Source: AAA044-D11 sp965268555 (lineage in GTDB: Bacteria > Actinomycetota > Actinomycetes > Nanopelagicales > Nanopelagicaceae). From it: 64,000 bases of DNA. Numbering within the stretch: the stretch's first letter is position 1; every line of letters begins with the position of its first letter. Both the position numbers and the translations under genes were made by a program. The DNA is taken from NCBI GenBank assembly GCA_965268555.1, contig OZ254174.1, forward strand, positions 620,001-684,000, written 5' to 3'. This document shows, in pieces, positions 27,801-36,111 of this stretch. The notes under the pieces were generated by a model that searched no databases, was not told the DNA's origin, and saw nothing but the letters and a program-made list of their open reading frames with translations.

Positions 27801-28484
27801 GAGAAATCGACCGATTACTGCAAGAACTGCAAATGCTAACCACTGTAGCGCGTATGCGAAGTGCGGGCCGTTACTTAATTCCGGAAGTTCTATCTCAGTT
27901 AGAGGTTGCATGGAAGCTTCGGTACTAGCAATTAAATCCAGATAATAAGGTTCTGCCGAAACACCCTGGATCTTTGTCATATTTGCTGGCTTTACTGGAG
28001 TTGATTTAGTGACGAAGAATGAACCCTGTAATTGTCTGCTTAGATTTTCAGATCGAATTCTTGCAGTAATTTCAAGATCGGTATCCGGTGCTCTAGGAAC
28101 TTTAGGGGGAGTTGCGGCATTGGGCCCTGCTGCGATCCATCCACGGTCTACCCAGAATTTCTCACCACTCTTACTAGTGAAGAGCGTTAAAACTTCGAAA
28201 CCGAATTGACCTTCATGATATCGATTACGTACCAATTCGATTCGATCTGGATCAAATCTTCCTTGCAGCTTAATGATGCGCCACTGATTTGCAACGGGAT
28301 CTAACTTCGAAATATCAAGAGCTGAAAGTGGAGAGCGATCAAGATTCGCTTCTATTATTTTATTATTTTGCATTTGTGAAGTGCCACGTTGAAATTGCCA
28401 TTGCGCCGCGTAAAGACAGGAGACAATTAAACCTAAAGCTATGAGGCTCTGGAGAAAACTAGAGACCCGGTTTTTTGCAATCAC
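27765..28484 (-). CDS. SURF1-family cytochrome oxidase assembly protein
   Basis: SURF1 (Shy1) proteins help insert heme A into cytochrome c oxidase. One membrane segment is near the N-terminus (about residues 12-26) and one at the C-terminus (about 212-230), flanking an extracytoplasmic domain, the standard topology. A GTG start is used (minus strand at 28484). With ctaA in this window it supports an aa3-type oxidase. It follows the DUF3099 gene by 5 nt and overlaps the ABC exporter tail-to-tail. Confidence 0.88.
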   Translation of the reverse strand: MIAKNRVSSFLQSLIALGLIVSCLYAAQWQFQRGTSQMQNNKIIEANLDRSPLSALDISKLDPVANQWRIIKLQGRFDPDRIELVRNRYHEGQFGFEVLTLFTSKSGEKFWVDRGWIAAGPNAATPPKVPRAPDTDLEITARIRSENLSRQLQGSFFVTKSTPVKPANMTKIQGVSAEPYYLDLIASTEASMQPLTEIELPELSNGPHFAYALQWLAFAVLAVIGRFLLFREAKRLPLI

Positions 28485-28489
28485 AGTTT

Positions 28490-28774
28490 TTAAGACTCAA
28501 TCTCTCGCTGGTTTTTGGTGTAGATAGTCGACCTATCTCTTATGCTCTCGCGACCAGCATTAGCAACTACTACTGCTACATATGGAAGTAGAACCGCGCC
28601 AAGTAGAGCAAACCAGCGAAATGGGCTTGGCAAAATCACGGCCAAAATAAAGCAGAGGGTACGTACCATCATCGAAATAAAATAGCGTTTTGCGCGTGAG
28701 GACTGATCTTTCGAAAGTGACTGGCCAACATCGGAAACCGAAGCGGTTACAACTTTCTTTTCGGGCCTTTGCAT
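28490..28774 (-). CDS. DUF3099 membrane protein
   Basis: A 94-residue actinobacterial protein of unknown function. It has two membrane segments (about residues 33-47 and 52-72) preceded by the family motif RAKRYFISMMVRTLCF and followed by VVVANAGRE. It is probably cotranscribed with the SURF1 gene. TAGAGT lies exactly 6 nt before its ATG. Confidence 0.9.
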   Translation of the reverse strand: MQRPEKKVVTASVSDVGQSLSKDQSSRAKRYFISMMVRTLCFILAVILPSPFRWFALLGAVLLPYVAVVVANAGRESIRDRSTIYTKNQREIES

Positions 28775-28780
28775 AGGAGA

Positions 28781-28786
28781 ACTCTA
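28781..28786 (-). promoter_or_regulatory. -10 element of a leaderless DUF3099-SURF1 promoter
   Basis: On the minus strand TAGAGT, then 6 nt, then ATG. There is no Shine-Dalgarno. It is divergent from the fabG promoter. Confidence 0.6.
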
Positions 28787-28829
28787 TGGGGATGCGGCAA
28801 AAATTTCGCGCTCTAAGCGGTGGCTTGAT

Positions 28830-28857
28830 TTGAATACGCATGAGTAGCAGGTAAGTT
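28830..28857 (+). promoter_or_regulatory. Leaderless promoter of fabG-fabI
   Basis: TTGAAT (28830-28835), 16-bp spacer, TAAGTT (28852-28857), then 6 nt to the fabG ATG at 28864. Both hexamers are good and there is no Shine-Dalgarno, so the mRNA should begin at the AUG. Confidence 0.72.
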
Positions 28858-28863
28858 TCTCGC

Positions 28864-29577
28864 ATGAACCAAGAAGCAAAAGTTGTCTTAGTTACTGGAG
28901 GCAATCGCGGAATTGGTTTGGCAATTGCAGAAAAGTTTAAATCGGATGGGGATCAGGTTGTAGTTGCTCACCGTTCAGGAGCCACCCCACAGGGTTTCGA
29001 TGGAATCATTATGGATGTTACCGATTCTGAGAGCGTTAACAACGCCGTTGCAAAAGTCGAGGAAAAATATGGACGCATCGATGTTCTCGTTGCCAATGCT
29101 GGTATCACCAAAGATGGTTTGGTCATGCGAATGAGCGATGAAGATTTCGAATCTGTGGTTGAAACAAATTTGATGGGCGCATTTCGCGTTGCAAGGGCCT
29201 GCACGCGCGGCATGTTGAAAGCGAAATCCGGTCGCATGATCTTTGTCGGATCAGTTGTTGGAATGCTCGGCTCTGCTGGTCAAGTAAATTATGCGGCAAC
29301 GAAGAGTGGATTGATTGGGATGGCACGAAGTTTTGCTAGAGAGCTTGGTAGTCGAGGAATAACTGCAAATGTTGTCGCACCTGGATTTGTTGAAACTGAG
29401 ATGACGCAGGTGCTGGACGAAAAACGAAAAACTGAAATTATTGACGCTGTCCCGTTGGCGAGATTCGCAACTCCAGATGAGGTAGCGGGAGTTGTCGCTT
29501 TCTTGGCTTCACCACAGGCCGCGTACATAACCGGAGCAGTAATACCAATTGATGGTGGATTAGGAATGGGACATTAA
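28864..29577 (+). CDS. fabG: 3-oxoacyl-ACP reductase FabG
   Basis: FabG reduces 3-oxoacyl-ACP with NADPH in type II fatty acid synthesis. It is a 237-residue short-chain dehydrogenase with TGGNRGIG at residues 11-18, the NAG motif (VANAGIT), the catalytic YAATKSG and the VAPGFVETEMT block. It lies directly before fabI, as mabA-inhA do in mycobacteria. Confidence 0.93.
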   Translation: MNQEAKVVLVTGGNRGIGLAIAEKFKSDGDQVVVAHRSGATPQGFDGIIMDVTDSESVNNAVAKVEEKYGRIDVLVANAGITKDGLVMRMSDEDFESVVETNLMGAFRVARACTRGMLKAKSGRMIFVGSVVGMLGSAGQVNYAATKSGLIGMARSFARELGSRGITANVVAPGFVETEMTQVLDEKRKTEIIDAVPLARFATPDEVAGVVAFLASPQAAYITGAVIPIDGGLGMGH

Positions 29578-30351
29578 ATGGGAATTCTCGCTGGCAAAAA
29601 CATTCTCGTTACGGGAGTCTTGACCGAGTCCTCAATCGCATTCCATATCGCAAGAATTGCACAAGAAGAAGGCGCTAACGTTCTTCTAACTTCATTCGGC
29701 CGGGCGCTAAGTATCACTAACCGAATCGCTGGACGACTTCCTAAACCTGCAGCTGTTATTGAGTTAGATGTTACGAACACTGAACATCTCGATCGACTTT
29801 CTGGGTTGGTAAAAGAACATCTTCCAAGTTTGGATGGTGTAGTTCATTCAATTGGGTTTGCTCCAGAGGCCGCACTTGGTGGTAATTTTCTTAACACGAC
29901 TTGGGAGGATGTTGCTACCGCCGTGCACGTCTCTACTTTTTCCTATAAATCACTTGCGATGGCCTGTAAACCACTCTTTGATAAAGAGAGCGGCGCAGCG
30001 ATAGTTGGTTTAACTTTTGATGCCACCGTAGCTTGGCCAAAGTATGACTGGATGGGCGTTGCTAAAGCTGGCTTGGAATCTGCCAATCGGTACTTGGCGC
30101 GAGATTTAGGTTCCGAGAATATTCGTTGTAATTTGATTGCAGCGGGACCAATCAAAACTATGGCAGCTAAATCAATTCCTGGTTTCCAAGATTTTGAAGA
30201 TGTGTGGAATTCCAGAGCACCACTATTTTGGGATGTTGCTGATCCTATTCCTGCAGCCCAAGGCGCTGTGGCCCTGCTTTCGCCCTTCTTTCCTAAGACA
30301 ACCGGCGAGATTATTCATGTGGATGGTGGAGTTCACGCTATCGGGGGCTGA
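29578..30351 (+). CDS. fabI: Enoyl-ACP reductase (FabI/InhA type)
   Basis: The last reductive step of fatty acid elongation, using NADH. The catalytic pattern Tyr-x2-Met-x3-Lys appears as YDWMGVAK, very close to InhA. The N-terminal loop GKNILVTGVLTESSIAFHIA is the divergent SDR nucleotide loop of FabI. 257 residues. It starts on the base after the fabG stop. This is the target class of isoniazid/triclosan in other bacteria. Confidence 0.95.
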   Translation: MGILAGKNILVTGVLTESSIAFHIARIAQEEGANVLLTSFGRALSITNRIAGRLPKPAAVIELDVTNTEHLDRLSGLVKEHLPSLDGVVHSIGFAPEAALGGNFLNTTWEDVATAVHVSTFSYKSLAMACKPLFDKESGAAIVGLTFDATVAWPKYDWMGVAKAGLESANRYLARDLGSENIRCNLIAAGPIKTMAAKSIPGFQDFEDVWNSRAPLFWDVADPIPAAQGAVALLSPFFPKTTGEIIHVDGGVHAIGG

Positions 30352-30412
30352 CCCGGCTTATCTGGCTAACTCGTCCAAGGATTTTTAGTTATCTGCCTCT
30401 TGGGGTAACCTT

Positions 30413-30498
30413 GCTCCATCAAGTGGAGCTAGTCGCTCCCACCTCTCTCGCTTCGGCGAATTGGTCATTACAGGTTAATTAGCCTGGATTTGCGACTG
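30413..30498 (+). promoter_or_regulatory. Structured infC leader with competing hairpins
   Basis: Hairpin A pairs 30413-30418 with 30424-30429 (6 bp, 5-nt loop). Hairpin B pairs 30423-30429 with 30435-30442 (7 bp, one bulge), using the same central strand. A third hairpin (30449-30460) has a UUCG loop. AGTCGC at 30431-30436 can also pair with GCGACT at 30492-30497, which would break hairpin B. The pairing choices suggest an attenuator or protein-binding leader for the IF3-L35-L20 operon. This is inferred from base pairing by eye. Confidence 0.55.
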
Positions 30499-30554
30499 TC
30501 TCCACCTGCTTCTAAAAATAGATATAAATTTATTTTAAAGAAGCTAATAACCAG

Positions 30555-30559
30555 GGAGG
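30555..30559 (+). promoter_or_regulatory. Strong ribosome binding site deciding the infC start
   Basis: GGAGG, within GGGAGGAGA, sits 7 nt before the ATC at 30567. It fixes the start there rather than at the internal ATG at 30669. Confidence 0.85.
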
Positions 30560-30566
30560 AGAAGTT

Positions 30567-31154
30567 ATCAGCACTGAGCCAAGAATCAACGATCGGATTC
30601 GCGTTCCGCAAGTTCGTCTGATTGGTTTCTCCGGTGAACAAGTAGGCGTAGTCGATATCGATACTGCTTTGAAAATGGCAGATGAAGTCGGATTAGATCT
30701 CGTTGAAATAGCACCAGAGGCCCAACCTCCAGTTTGTAAAGTGATGGATTTCGGTAAGTACAAATACGAAATCGCACAAAAAGCTCGTGAGGCAAGACAG
30801 AATCAAACACATATTGTTGTTAAGGAAATGCGACTGCGACCAAAGATCGAGCCACATGACTACGAAACCAAGAAGACACATATTGAACGTTTTCTTAAGG
30901 GTGGCGACAAGGTGAAGGTGACTATTCAATTCCGTGGCCGTGAGCAAGCGAGACCTGAAATTGGTTACCGCTTACTTATGAAATTGGCCGAAGAATTATC
31001 TGAAGTAGCTTTCGTCGAATTTGCTCCAAAGCAAGAGGGACGAAACATGTCAATGGTTTTAGGAACGAATGTAAAGAAGGGCCAGTCAGTTTCACAGCAG
31101 AAAGCTGCGAAGGTAGCCAGCCGAAAGAAAGAAGAAGTAGTACCCGAAGTTTAA
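30567..31154 (+). CDS. infC: Translation initiation factor IF-3 with AUC start
   Basis: IF3 prevents premature subunit joining and proofreads initiator tRNA and start codons. The first in-frame ATG (30669) lies deep in the conserved N-domain. The upstream sequence encodes ISTEPRINDRIRVPQVRLIG, the usual IF3 N-terminus. Between the in-frame TAA at 30525 and 30669 there is no ATG, GTG or TTG; ATC at 30567 follows a perfect Shine-Dalgarno. IF3 genes commonly use AUU or AUC, which gives autoregulation because IF3 rejects such codons. The product is 195 residues, with the C-domain from about residue 85. rpmI follows after 35 nt. Confidence 0.95.
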   Translation: MSTEPRINDRIRVPQVRLIGFSGEQVGVVDIDTALKMADEVGLDLVEIAPEAQPPVCKVMDFGKYKYEIAQKAREARQNQTHIVVKEMRLRPKIEPHDYETKKTHIERFLKGGDKVKVTIQFRGREQARPEIGYRLLMKLAEELSEVAFVEFAPKQEGRNMSMVLGTNVKKGQSVSQQKAAKVASRKKEEVVPEV

Positions 31155-31189
31155 GAGTTTAAGTTCACAACTAACTGGGAGGTTAGCGA

Positions 31190-31387
31190 ATGCCAAAGAT
31201 GAAGACCCATAGCGGAGCTAAGAAGAGGTTCCGTTTAACTGGAACTGGCAAAGTCATGCACGAGCGTGCAGGCAAGCGCCACCTTCTAGAACATAAGTCA
31301 TCACGAGTAACTCGTCGTCTTAGCGGCGATTCTGTAGCTAAGGCACCAAACTCATTCACCGCCAAGCGCATGCTCGGCTTGAAGTAA
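31190..31387 (+). CDS. rpmI: 50S ribosomal protein L35
   Basis: A 65-residue, very basic protein with the L35 hallmark MPKMKTHSGAKKRF at its N-terminus. GGGAGG lies 7 nt before the ATG. It is the middle gene of the infC-rpmI-rplT operon. Confidence 0.98.
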   Translation: MPKMKTHSGAKKRFRLTGTGKVMHERAGKRHLLEHKSSRVTRRLSGDSVAKAPNSFTAKRMLGLK

Positions 31388-31403
31388 CAGGAAGGAATAA
31401 ACC

Positions 31404-31766
31404 ATGGCAAGAGTAAAACGTGGCGTTCACGCCGCAAAGAAGCGTCGTACAACACTTGAGCGCGCAGCCGGATATCGTGGTCAACGTTCCCGTCTGTTCT
31501 CAAAAGCAAAAGAGCAAGTTACCCACTCACTTGTTTATGCATTCAATGATCGTAAAGACAAGAAAGGTGACTTCCGTCGTCTTTGGATTCAACGTATCAA
31601 TGCAGGAACTCGTGCAAATGGAATGACATATAACCGCTTCATTCAAGGATTGAAATCTGCAGGCGTTGAGGTTGACCGCCGCATTCTCTCCGAGCTTGCA
31701 ACTAATGACCCAGCTGCATTTGCTGCTCTGGTTGAAGTTGCTCGCAAGCACGTAGTAAATGCCTAA
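31404..31766 (+). CDS. rplT: 50S ribosomal protein L20
   Basis: L20 binds 23S rRNA early in 50S assembly. The 120-residue sequence has the basic N-terminal arm MARVKRGVHAAKKRR and the globular domain RRLWIQRINAGTRANG. In other bacteria L20 represses this operon by binding the leader. It overlaps the rRNA methyltransferase start by 8 nt. Confidence 0.98.
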   Translation: MARVKRGVHAAKKRRTTLERAAGYRGQRSRLFSKAKEQVTHSLVYAFNDRKDKKGDFRRLWIQRINAGTRANGMTYNRFIQGLKSAGVEVDRRILSELATNDPAAFAALVEVARKHVVNA

Positions 31767-32565
31767 TAACCAAATTACGAGCCTTCATTCTCCACACGTT
31801 GAGAGAGTGAAGGCTCTTTTGGGTTCTCGGGGTAAGAAAATTCGCGCCACTGAGAAGGAATTTATCGCCGATGGAATTCAAAGCGTGCGCGAAGTTCTTG
31901 CGCCAAGTTTTGATGCGGCTCCAACTCTGATTGCGTTGTATGTGACCGAAAAGGGCTTCGAAAAGTTAGAGCAAGAAATCCCTTCCAACATCGTTGCGAG
32001 TGCGCCAATTGTTCACGTTTCAGATGAAGTTATGACAGCAATGGCTGATACCGAATCACCGCAAGGCATTTTGGCGTTATGTAAATTTACGGAAATTACC
32101 CTTTATAAAATCAAGCAATGCCAGGCAAAGAAAATTGCCTATTTTTGGGAGATTCAAGACCCGGGTAATTCGGGAACTGTAATCCGTACTGCCGAGGCAC
32201 TTGGATTCGATGCCGTTGTTTTCTCAACTAATAGTGTTGACGCATATTCACCAAAAACAGTGCGAGCAACTGTCGGTGCTCTTTGGCATATCCCAGTTGT
32301 TCAAGGGGTTGGACTGGAAGAGCTTATGGAATTTGCCGAAGGTAATGAGTTTTTCACAATTGCCTTAGCGGGGGATGGAAGTGGTTCAATACTTGATCTG
32401 CCCAAAAACGATAAGTCCATTTTAATTTTCGGAAACGAAGCACGAGGCTTACCCGAGATTTCAGGAGTTAAGGCAAGAGTGGCTATTCCCATGACTGGGC
32501 GTTCTGAGAGTTTAAATGTTGCAAGTGCAGCTGCAATCGCGATGTTTGAGGTAGGGATTCGGTAG
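31759..32565 (+). CDS. SpoU/TrmH-family RNA 2'-O-methyltransferase
   Basis: A SPOUT-class methyltransferase of 268 residues. Motif 1 is QDPGNSGTVIRTAEALGFD, motif 2 ILIFGNEARGLPE and motif 3 IPMTGRSESLNVASAAAI; these form the knotted SAM-binding fold. An N-terminal substrate-binding domain precedes it. Location after rplT is conserved in Actinobacteria (TsnR-like group). The target is probably 23S rRNA, but the exact nucleotide cannot be told. Confidence 0.92.
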   Translation: MPNNQITSLHSPHVERVKALLGSRGKKIRATEKEFIADGIQSVREVLAPSFDAAPTLIALYVTEKGFEKLEQEIPSNIVASAPIVHVSDEVMTAMADTESPQGILALCKFTEITLYKIKQCQAKKIAYFWEIQDPGNSGTVIRTAEALGFDAVVFSTNSVDAYSPKTVRATVGALWHIPVVQGVGLEELMEFAEGNEFFTIALAGDGSGSILDLPKNDKSILIFGNEARGLPEISGVKARVAIPMTGRSESLNVASAAAIAMFEVGIR

Positions 32566-32577
32566 GATTTAAGCATT

Positions 32578-33594
32578 ATGTCGATAAGCATCGCTGAGGT
32601 AACAGAGAGCGCAAAGAGCGCATTGCTCGCGATTGCTGGAGCGAATGCGCTATCGGAATTAAAGACCGTAAAGATCGAACATCTCGGCGATAAATCTCCA
32701 CTATCAAAGGCAAGTCAAGCACTTGGAAAGATTGCTGCAGAAGAGAAGGCCGCATTCGGAAAAGTTGTTGGGTCCGCAAAAGCCGAGGTATCGGCCGCCT
32801 TTGAGGCGAGATTAAAAGTACTTGAAGCCGAGAGAGATTCACGAGTACTAATCGAAGAACGTGTAGATGTAACACTTCCAGCATCTAATCTTCCTAAAGG
32901 TGGATTACACCCATTAACTATTCTGACAAATGAAATTTCTGATTTGTTCATAGGTTTGGGTTATCGTGTTGCCGAAGGACCCGAACTCGAGGCGGAGTGG
33001 TTGAACTTCGATGCACTTAATATTCCGGCAGATCATCCAGCTCGAACTATGCAGGACACCTTCTTCATAGAGCCGCTAGATTCGAAATTGGTTCTACGTA
33101 CTCATACCTCGCCAGTCCAAATTCGTACGATGTTGGAGAACAAACCACCAATCTACGTAATCTGCCCCGGTCGTACTTATCGTGCAGATGAATTAGATGC
33201 GACTCACACTCCAGTATTTAGCCAAGTTGAAGGTTTAGTGATTGATCGTGGAATCACAATGGCAGACCTTAAGGGCACACTGGATTATTTTGCCCAAAGC
33301 ATCTTTGGACCAGATGTGAAAACTAGATTGCGTCCATCTTTCTTTCCATTCACCGAACCTAGTGCGGAAGTTGATTTCTTTTTCAATGGGCGCTGGATTG
33401 AGTGGGGCGGCTGCGGAATGGTTAATCCAAAAGTTCTAGAAGTTTGCGGTATTGATACAACAGAATTTTCTGGTTTCGCATTCGGCATGGGGTTAGAACG
33501 GACTTTAATGGTGCGCCACGGAATTACCGATATGCACGACATCGTTGAAGGCGATGTCCGCTTCACTCGGAGTTTTGGCTTGGGAACTAAATGA
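32578..33594 (+). CDS. pheS: Phenylalanine-tRNA ligase alpha subunit
   Basis: PheS is the catalytic subunit of the heterotetrameric enzyme charging tRNA-Phe. An N-terminal coiled coil (about residues 1-85) is followed by the class II core, with motif 2 ICPGRTYRADELDATHTPVF and motif 3 GFAFGMGLERTLM. 338 residues. TAGGAT at 32563-32568 lies 9 nt before the ATG and no Shine-Dalgarno is present, so the leader is at most a few bases. The pheT ATG overlaps its stop (ATGA). Confidence 0.97.
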   Translation: MSISIAEVTESAKSALLAIAGANALSELKTVKIEHLGDKSPLSKASQALGKIAAEEKAAFGKVVGSAKAEVSAAFEARLKVLEAERDSRVLIEERVDVTLPASNLPKGGLHPLTILTNEISDLFIGLGYRVAEGPELEAEWLNFDALNIPADHPARTMQDTFFIEPLDSKLVLRTHTSPVQIRTMLENKPPIYVICPGRTYRADELDATHTPVFSQVEGLVIDRGITMADLKGTLDYFAQSIFGPDVKTRLRPSFFPFTEPSAEVDFFFNGRWIEWGGCGMVNPKVLEVCGIDTTEFSGFAFGMGLERTLMVRHGITDMHDIVEGDVRFTRSFGLGTK

Positions 33595-36053
33595 AAATTC
33601 CTATGTCCTGGGTAAGAGAATTTGTAGAAGTTCCTAATGATATTTCGCTTGAGGTTTTAGAGAACGCCTTTGTAAATGTAGGTTTCGAAGTTGAAGAGAT
33701 TGTTGTTACGGGCGCGGACCTAACGGGGCCACTAGTTGTTGCAAGAGTTGATTCTATTGAAGAGTTAACAGGAAATAAGAAGCCAATCAGATATGTCGGA
33801 CTGGATTGCGGCGGTGGAAACATCCGCTTTGTAATTTGTGGGGCAACTAACTTTTCCGTTGGAGATCTAGTAGTGGCAGCGCTTCCAGGCGCAGTACTTC
33901 CTGGCGACTTCGCGATATCTGCCCGGGAAACTTATGGCAAAACCAGTAATGGAATGATCTGTTCGTCTCGAGAACTTGGACTTAGCGAAGAACATTCTGG
34001 AATTATTGTTTTACCCGCAGATTGTGCGAAACCTGGAACCGACGCCATCCCATTACTAGAGATCAATGATGTTGTTATTGATGCTGCCGTTAATCCCGAT
34101 CGGGGATATGCGTTATCGATTCGTGGCCTAGCGCGCGAACTTGCAGCATCCTTGGGGCTAAAGTTTAAGGATCCTGTTACAACAGTTGATTCGGCTAAAT
34201 TTGAAATTAATAACGATGGAATTCAATTAGCTATCGAAGATGGCTCAGCAGTATCTGTTGCATATATCCGCACTATTTCCAACTTTGACGCGAAGGCTGT
34301 TACGCCGATTTGGATGAGTCGCAGAATCGAAAAGTGTGGGATGCGTTCTATTTCGCTAGCTGTAGACATCACAAATTATGTGATGCTAGAACTTGGACAG
34401 CCTCTGCATGCATTTGATGCAACTAAAATATCTGGTTCGCTTGTAATGCGAAGAGCAGGAGAGAGTTCTAAATTAAAAACCTTAGATGGCCAAGATCGAA
34501 AATTGGATAAAGAGGATCTGGTTGTCGCTGATAAAAGTAACCCACTCGCTCTAGCTGGAGTAATGGGTGGCGCAACTTCAGAGGTTACTCACCAAACAAC
34601 TTCCATAGCGCTAGAAGCGGCACGCTTTGATCCAATCACAATCGCTAAGAGTTCAAGACGGCACAAATTGTCTTCCGAGGCATCGCGTAGGTTGGAACGA
34701 GGCGTAGATCCCTCATTGGCAGAGATTTCTTCAGCAAGGGCTATTGATTTAATGATTGAACTTGGTGGTGCGAAATATGTTGGAAGTAGTAAAGCAGGTG
34801 AACCACGCTTCGCTCCAATCGTAAGTTTTGATCCAAACTTTGTGTCTAAATATCTTGGCACCAAAGTTACTCTTGCCGAGATTGAAGAGAAGCTAGTGGT
34901 AGTTGGCTGCGATGTTTCAAAGAAATCAGATAGCGAATGGTTAATTGATCCACCTTCGTGGCGCTCAGATTTGATTCTGGCACCTGATTTAGTTGAAGAA
35001 GTTGCAAGAATGATTGGGTATGACCGTATTCCATCGACTCTTCCAACTGGCAAAGCTGGCGCTGGACTTTCTCCGGCGCAATATCGGAAGCGTTCGGTAG
35101 CAAACTATCTAGCTAGTAACGGTTTCTCGGAGGTTTATAACTCGCCATTCGTAAATCCTGGATTCGTTGCAGATTTAGGTTTCACTGGCGATCGCGCTAA
35201 GAGTTTCAAACTTGCTAATCCAATGTCTGAAGAATTTCCAGATTTGCGAACTCACTTACTTCCTGGCTTGCTTCTAACAGCGGTTCGCAACCAAGGACGC
35301 GGGGCAAGTGATATCGCGATCTTTGAAATTGGTTCAGTCTTTCGTAACACCGAAAAATTGAATAGCCCTGGATCAATCTCTGTTACGCAAGTTCCGGATA
35401 AACAAACTAGAGAAGCTATCTATAAGAGCGTCCCAAATCAACCACTGCATTTGGCGGCCGTTGTTGCCGGAAAATTGGCGAGCGATAGCTGGCATACCAA
35501 GGGAGTTGATTTCACTTGGGTAGAAGCAATTGGATTTGCAAAATCAATAGTTGAAGATACTGGGAATATCTCGAACACAGTGGCCTCAGATTTTGCACCA
35601 TGGCATCCAGGTAGATGTGCTGAGATTCAGGTTGATGGCAAGCCAGTCGGTCATGCGGGTGAATTGCACCCAAGAGTAATTTCACTGTTGGGCCTACCTG
35701 AACGTTCTTGTGCTTTCGTCGTAGTTCTTAGTGCGCTGCCAGTTGTTGAATCGAAGAAATCAAACGCGCTTATAACTATGCCGCCTGCAATCCAAGATAT
35801 TTCACTTATGGTGGCTGAAAACGTGTCTGCAAGTTCTGTAGAAAGCGCCCTTCGAGAAGGGGCAGGGGAGTTATTGGAAAGTATCACGCTCTTCGATCGC
35901 TATTCAAAGATGGGGGAAGGGAAAATTTCACTGGCCTTCACACTGGTCTTTCGCGCAACCGATCGAACACTCACGGCTGACGAAGTATCGAAGTATCGTG
36001 AGTCTGCAATGGCATCTGCCGCCAAGAAGTTTGGCGCAGTTCTAAGGTCCTGA
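33591..36053 (+). CDS. pheT: Phenylalanine-tRNA ligase beta subunit
   Basis: PheT carries the editing and tRNA-binding functions. Domain order: N-terminal EMAP/tRNA-binding domain (about 40-150, GLDCGGGNIRFVICGATNF), B5 domain, B3/B4 editing domain, a catalytic-like core and the C-terminal ferredoxin-like anticodon-binding domain (about 725-820). 820 residues, full length. Overlaps pheS by 4 bp. It ends 58 bp before argC. Confidence 0.96.
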   Translation: MKIPMSWVREFVEVPNDISLEVLENAFVNVGFEVEEIVVTGADLTGPLVVARVDSIEELTGNKKPIRYVGLDCGGGNIRFVICGATNFSVGDLVVAALPGAVLPGDFAISARETYGKTSNGMICSSRELGLSEEHSGIIVLPADCAKPGTDAIPLLEINDVVIDAAVNPDRGYALSIRGLARELAASLGLKFKDPVTTVDSAKFEINNDGIQLAIEDGSAVSVAYIRTISNFDAKAVTPIWMSRRIEKCGMRSISLAVDITNYVMLELGQPLHAFDATKISGSLVMRRAGESSKLKTLDGQDRKLDKEDLVVADKSNPLALAGVMGGATSEVTHQTTSIALEAARFDPITIAKSSRRHKLSSEASRRLERGVDPSLAEISSARAIDLMIELGGAKYVGSSKAGEPRFAPIVSFDPNFVSKYLGTKVTLAEIEEKLVVVGCDVSKKSDSEWLIDPPSWRSDLILAPDLVEEVARMIGYDRIPSTLPTGKAGAGLSPAQYRKRSVANYLASNGFSEVYNSPFVNPGFVADLGFTGDRAKSFKLANPMSEEFPDLRTHLLPGLLLTAVRNQGRGASDIAIFEIGSVFRNTEKLNSPGSISVTQVPDKQTREAIYKSVPNQPLHLAAVVAGKLASDSWHTKGVDFTWVEAIGFAKSIVEDTGNISNTVASDFAPWHPGRCAEIQVDGKPVGHAGELHPRVISLLGLPERSCAFVVVLSALPVVESKKSNALITMPPAIQDISLMVAENVSASSVESALREGAGELLESITLFDRYSKMGEGKISLAFTLVFRATDRTLTADEVSKYRESAMASAAKKFGAVLRS

Positions 36054-36057
36054 ATTA

Positions 36058-36091
36058 AGCATAAATATGCATTGTCTTGCATATTTATGCA
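36058..36091 (+). promoter_or_regulatory. Tandem ARG-box-like operator before argC
   Basis: Two 14-bp near-palindromic boxes (36058-36071 and 36078-36091) are mirror images: the 13-mer at 36059-36071 is the exact reverse complement of 36078-36090, with a 6-bp spacer. Centre-to-centre distance is 20 bp, about two helical turns, as in classic paired ARG boxes. The right box covers the -35. ArgR encoded downstream is the likely ligand. Confidence 0.82.
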
Positions 36092-36105
36092 TTCCACTAT
36101 AGAGT
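36077..36105 (+). promoter_or_regulatory. Leaderless argC promoter
   Basis: TTGCAT (36077-36082), 17-bp spacer, TAGAGT (36100-36105), then 6 nt to ATG 36112. No Shine-Dalgarno. The -35 lies inside the right ARG box. Confidence 0.72.
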
Positions 36106-36111
36106 GGTCCC

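Noticed and set aside
34589..35053. 154-codon frame antisense to pheT
   Set aside because: It lies fully inside a conserved gene and shows no motif or start signal.
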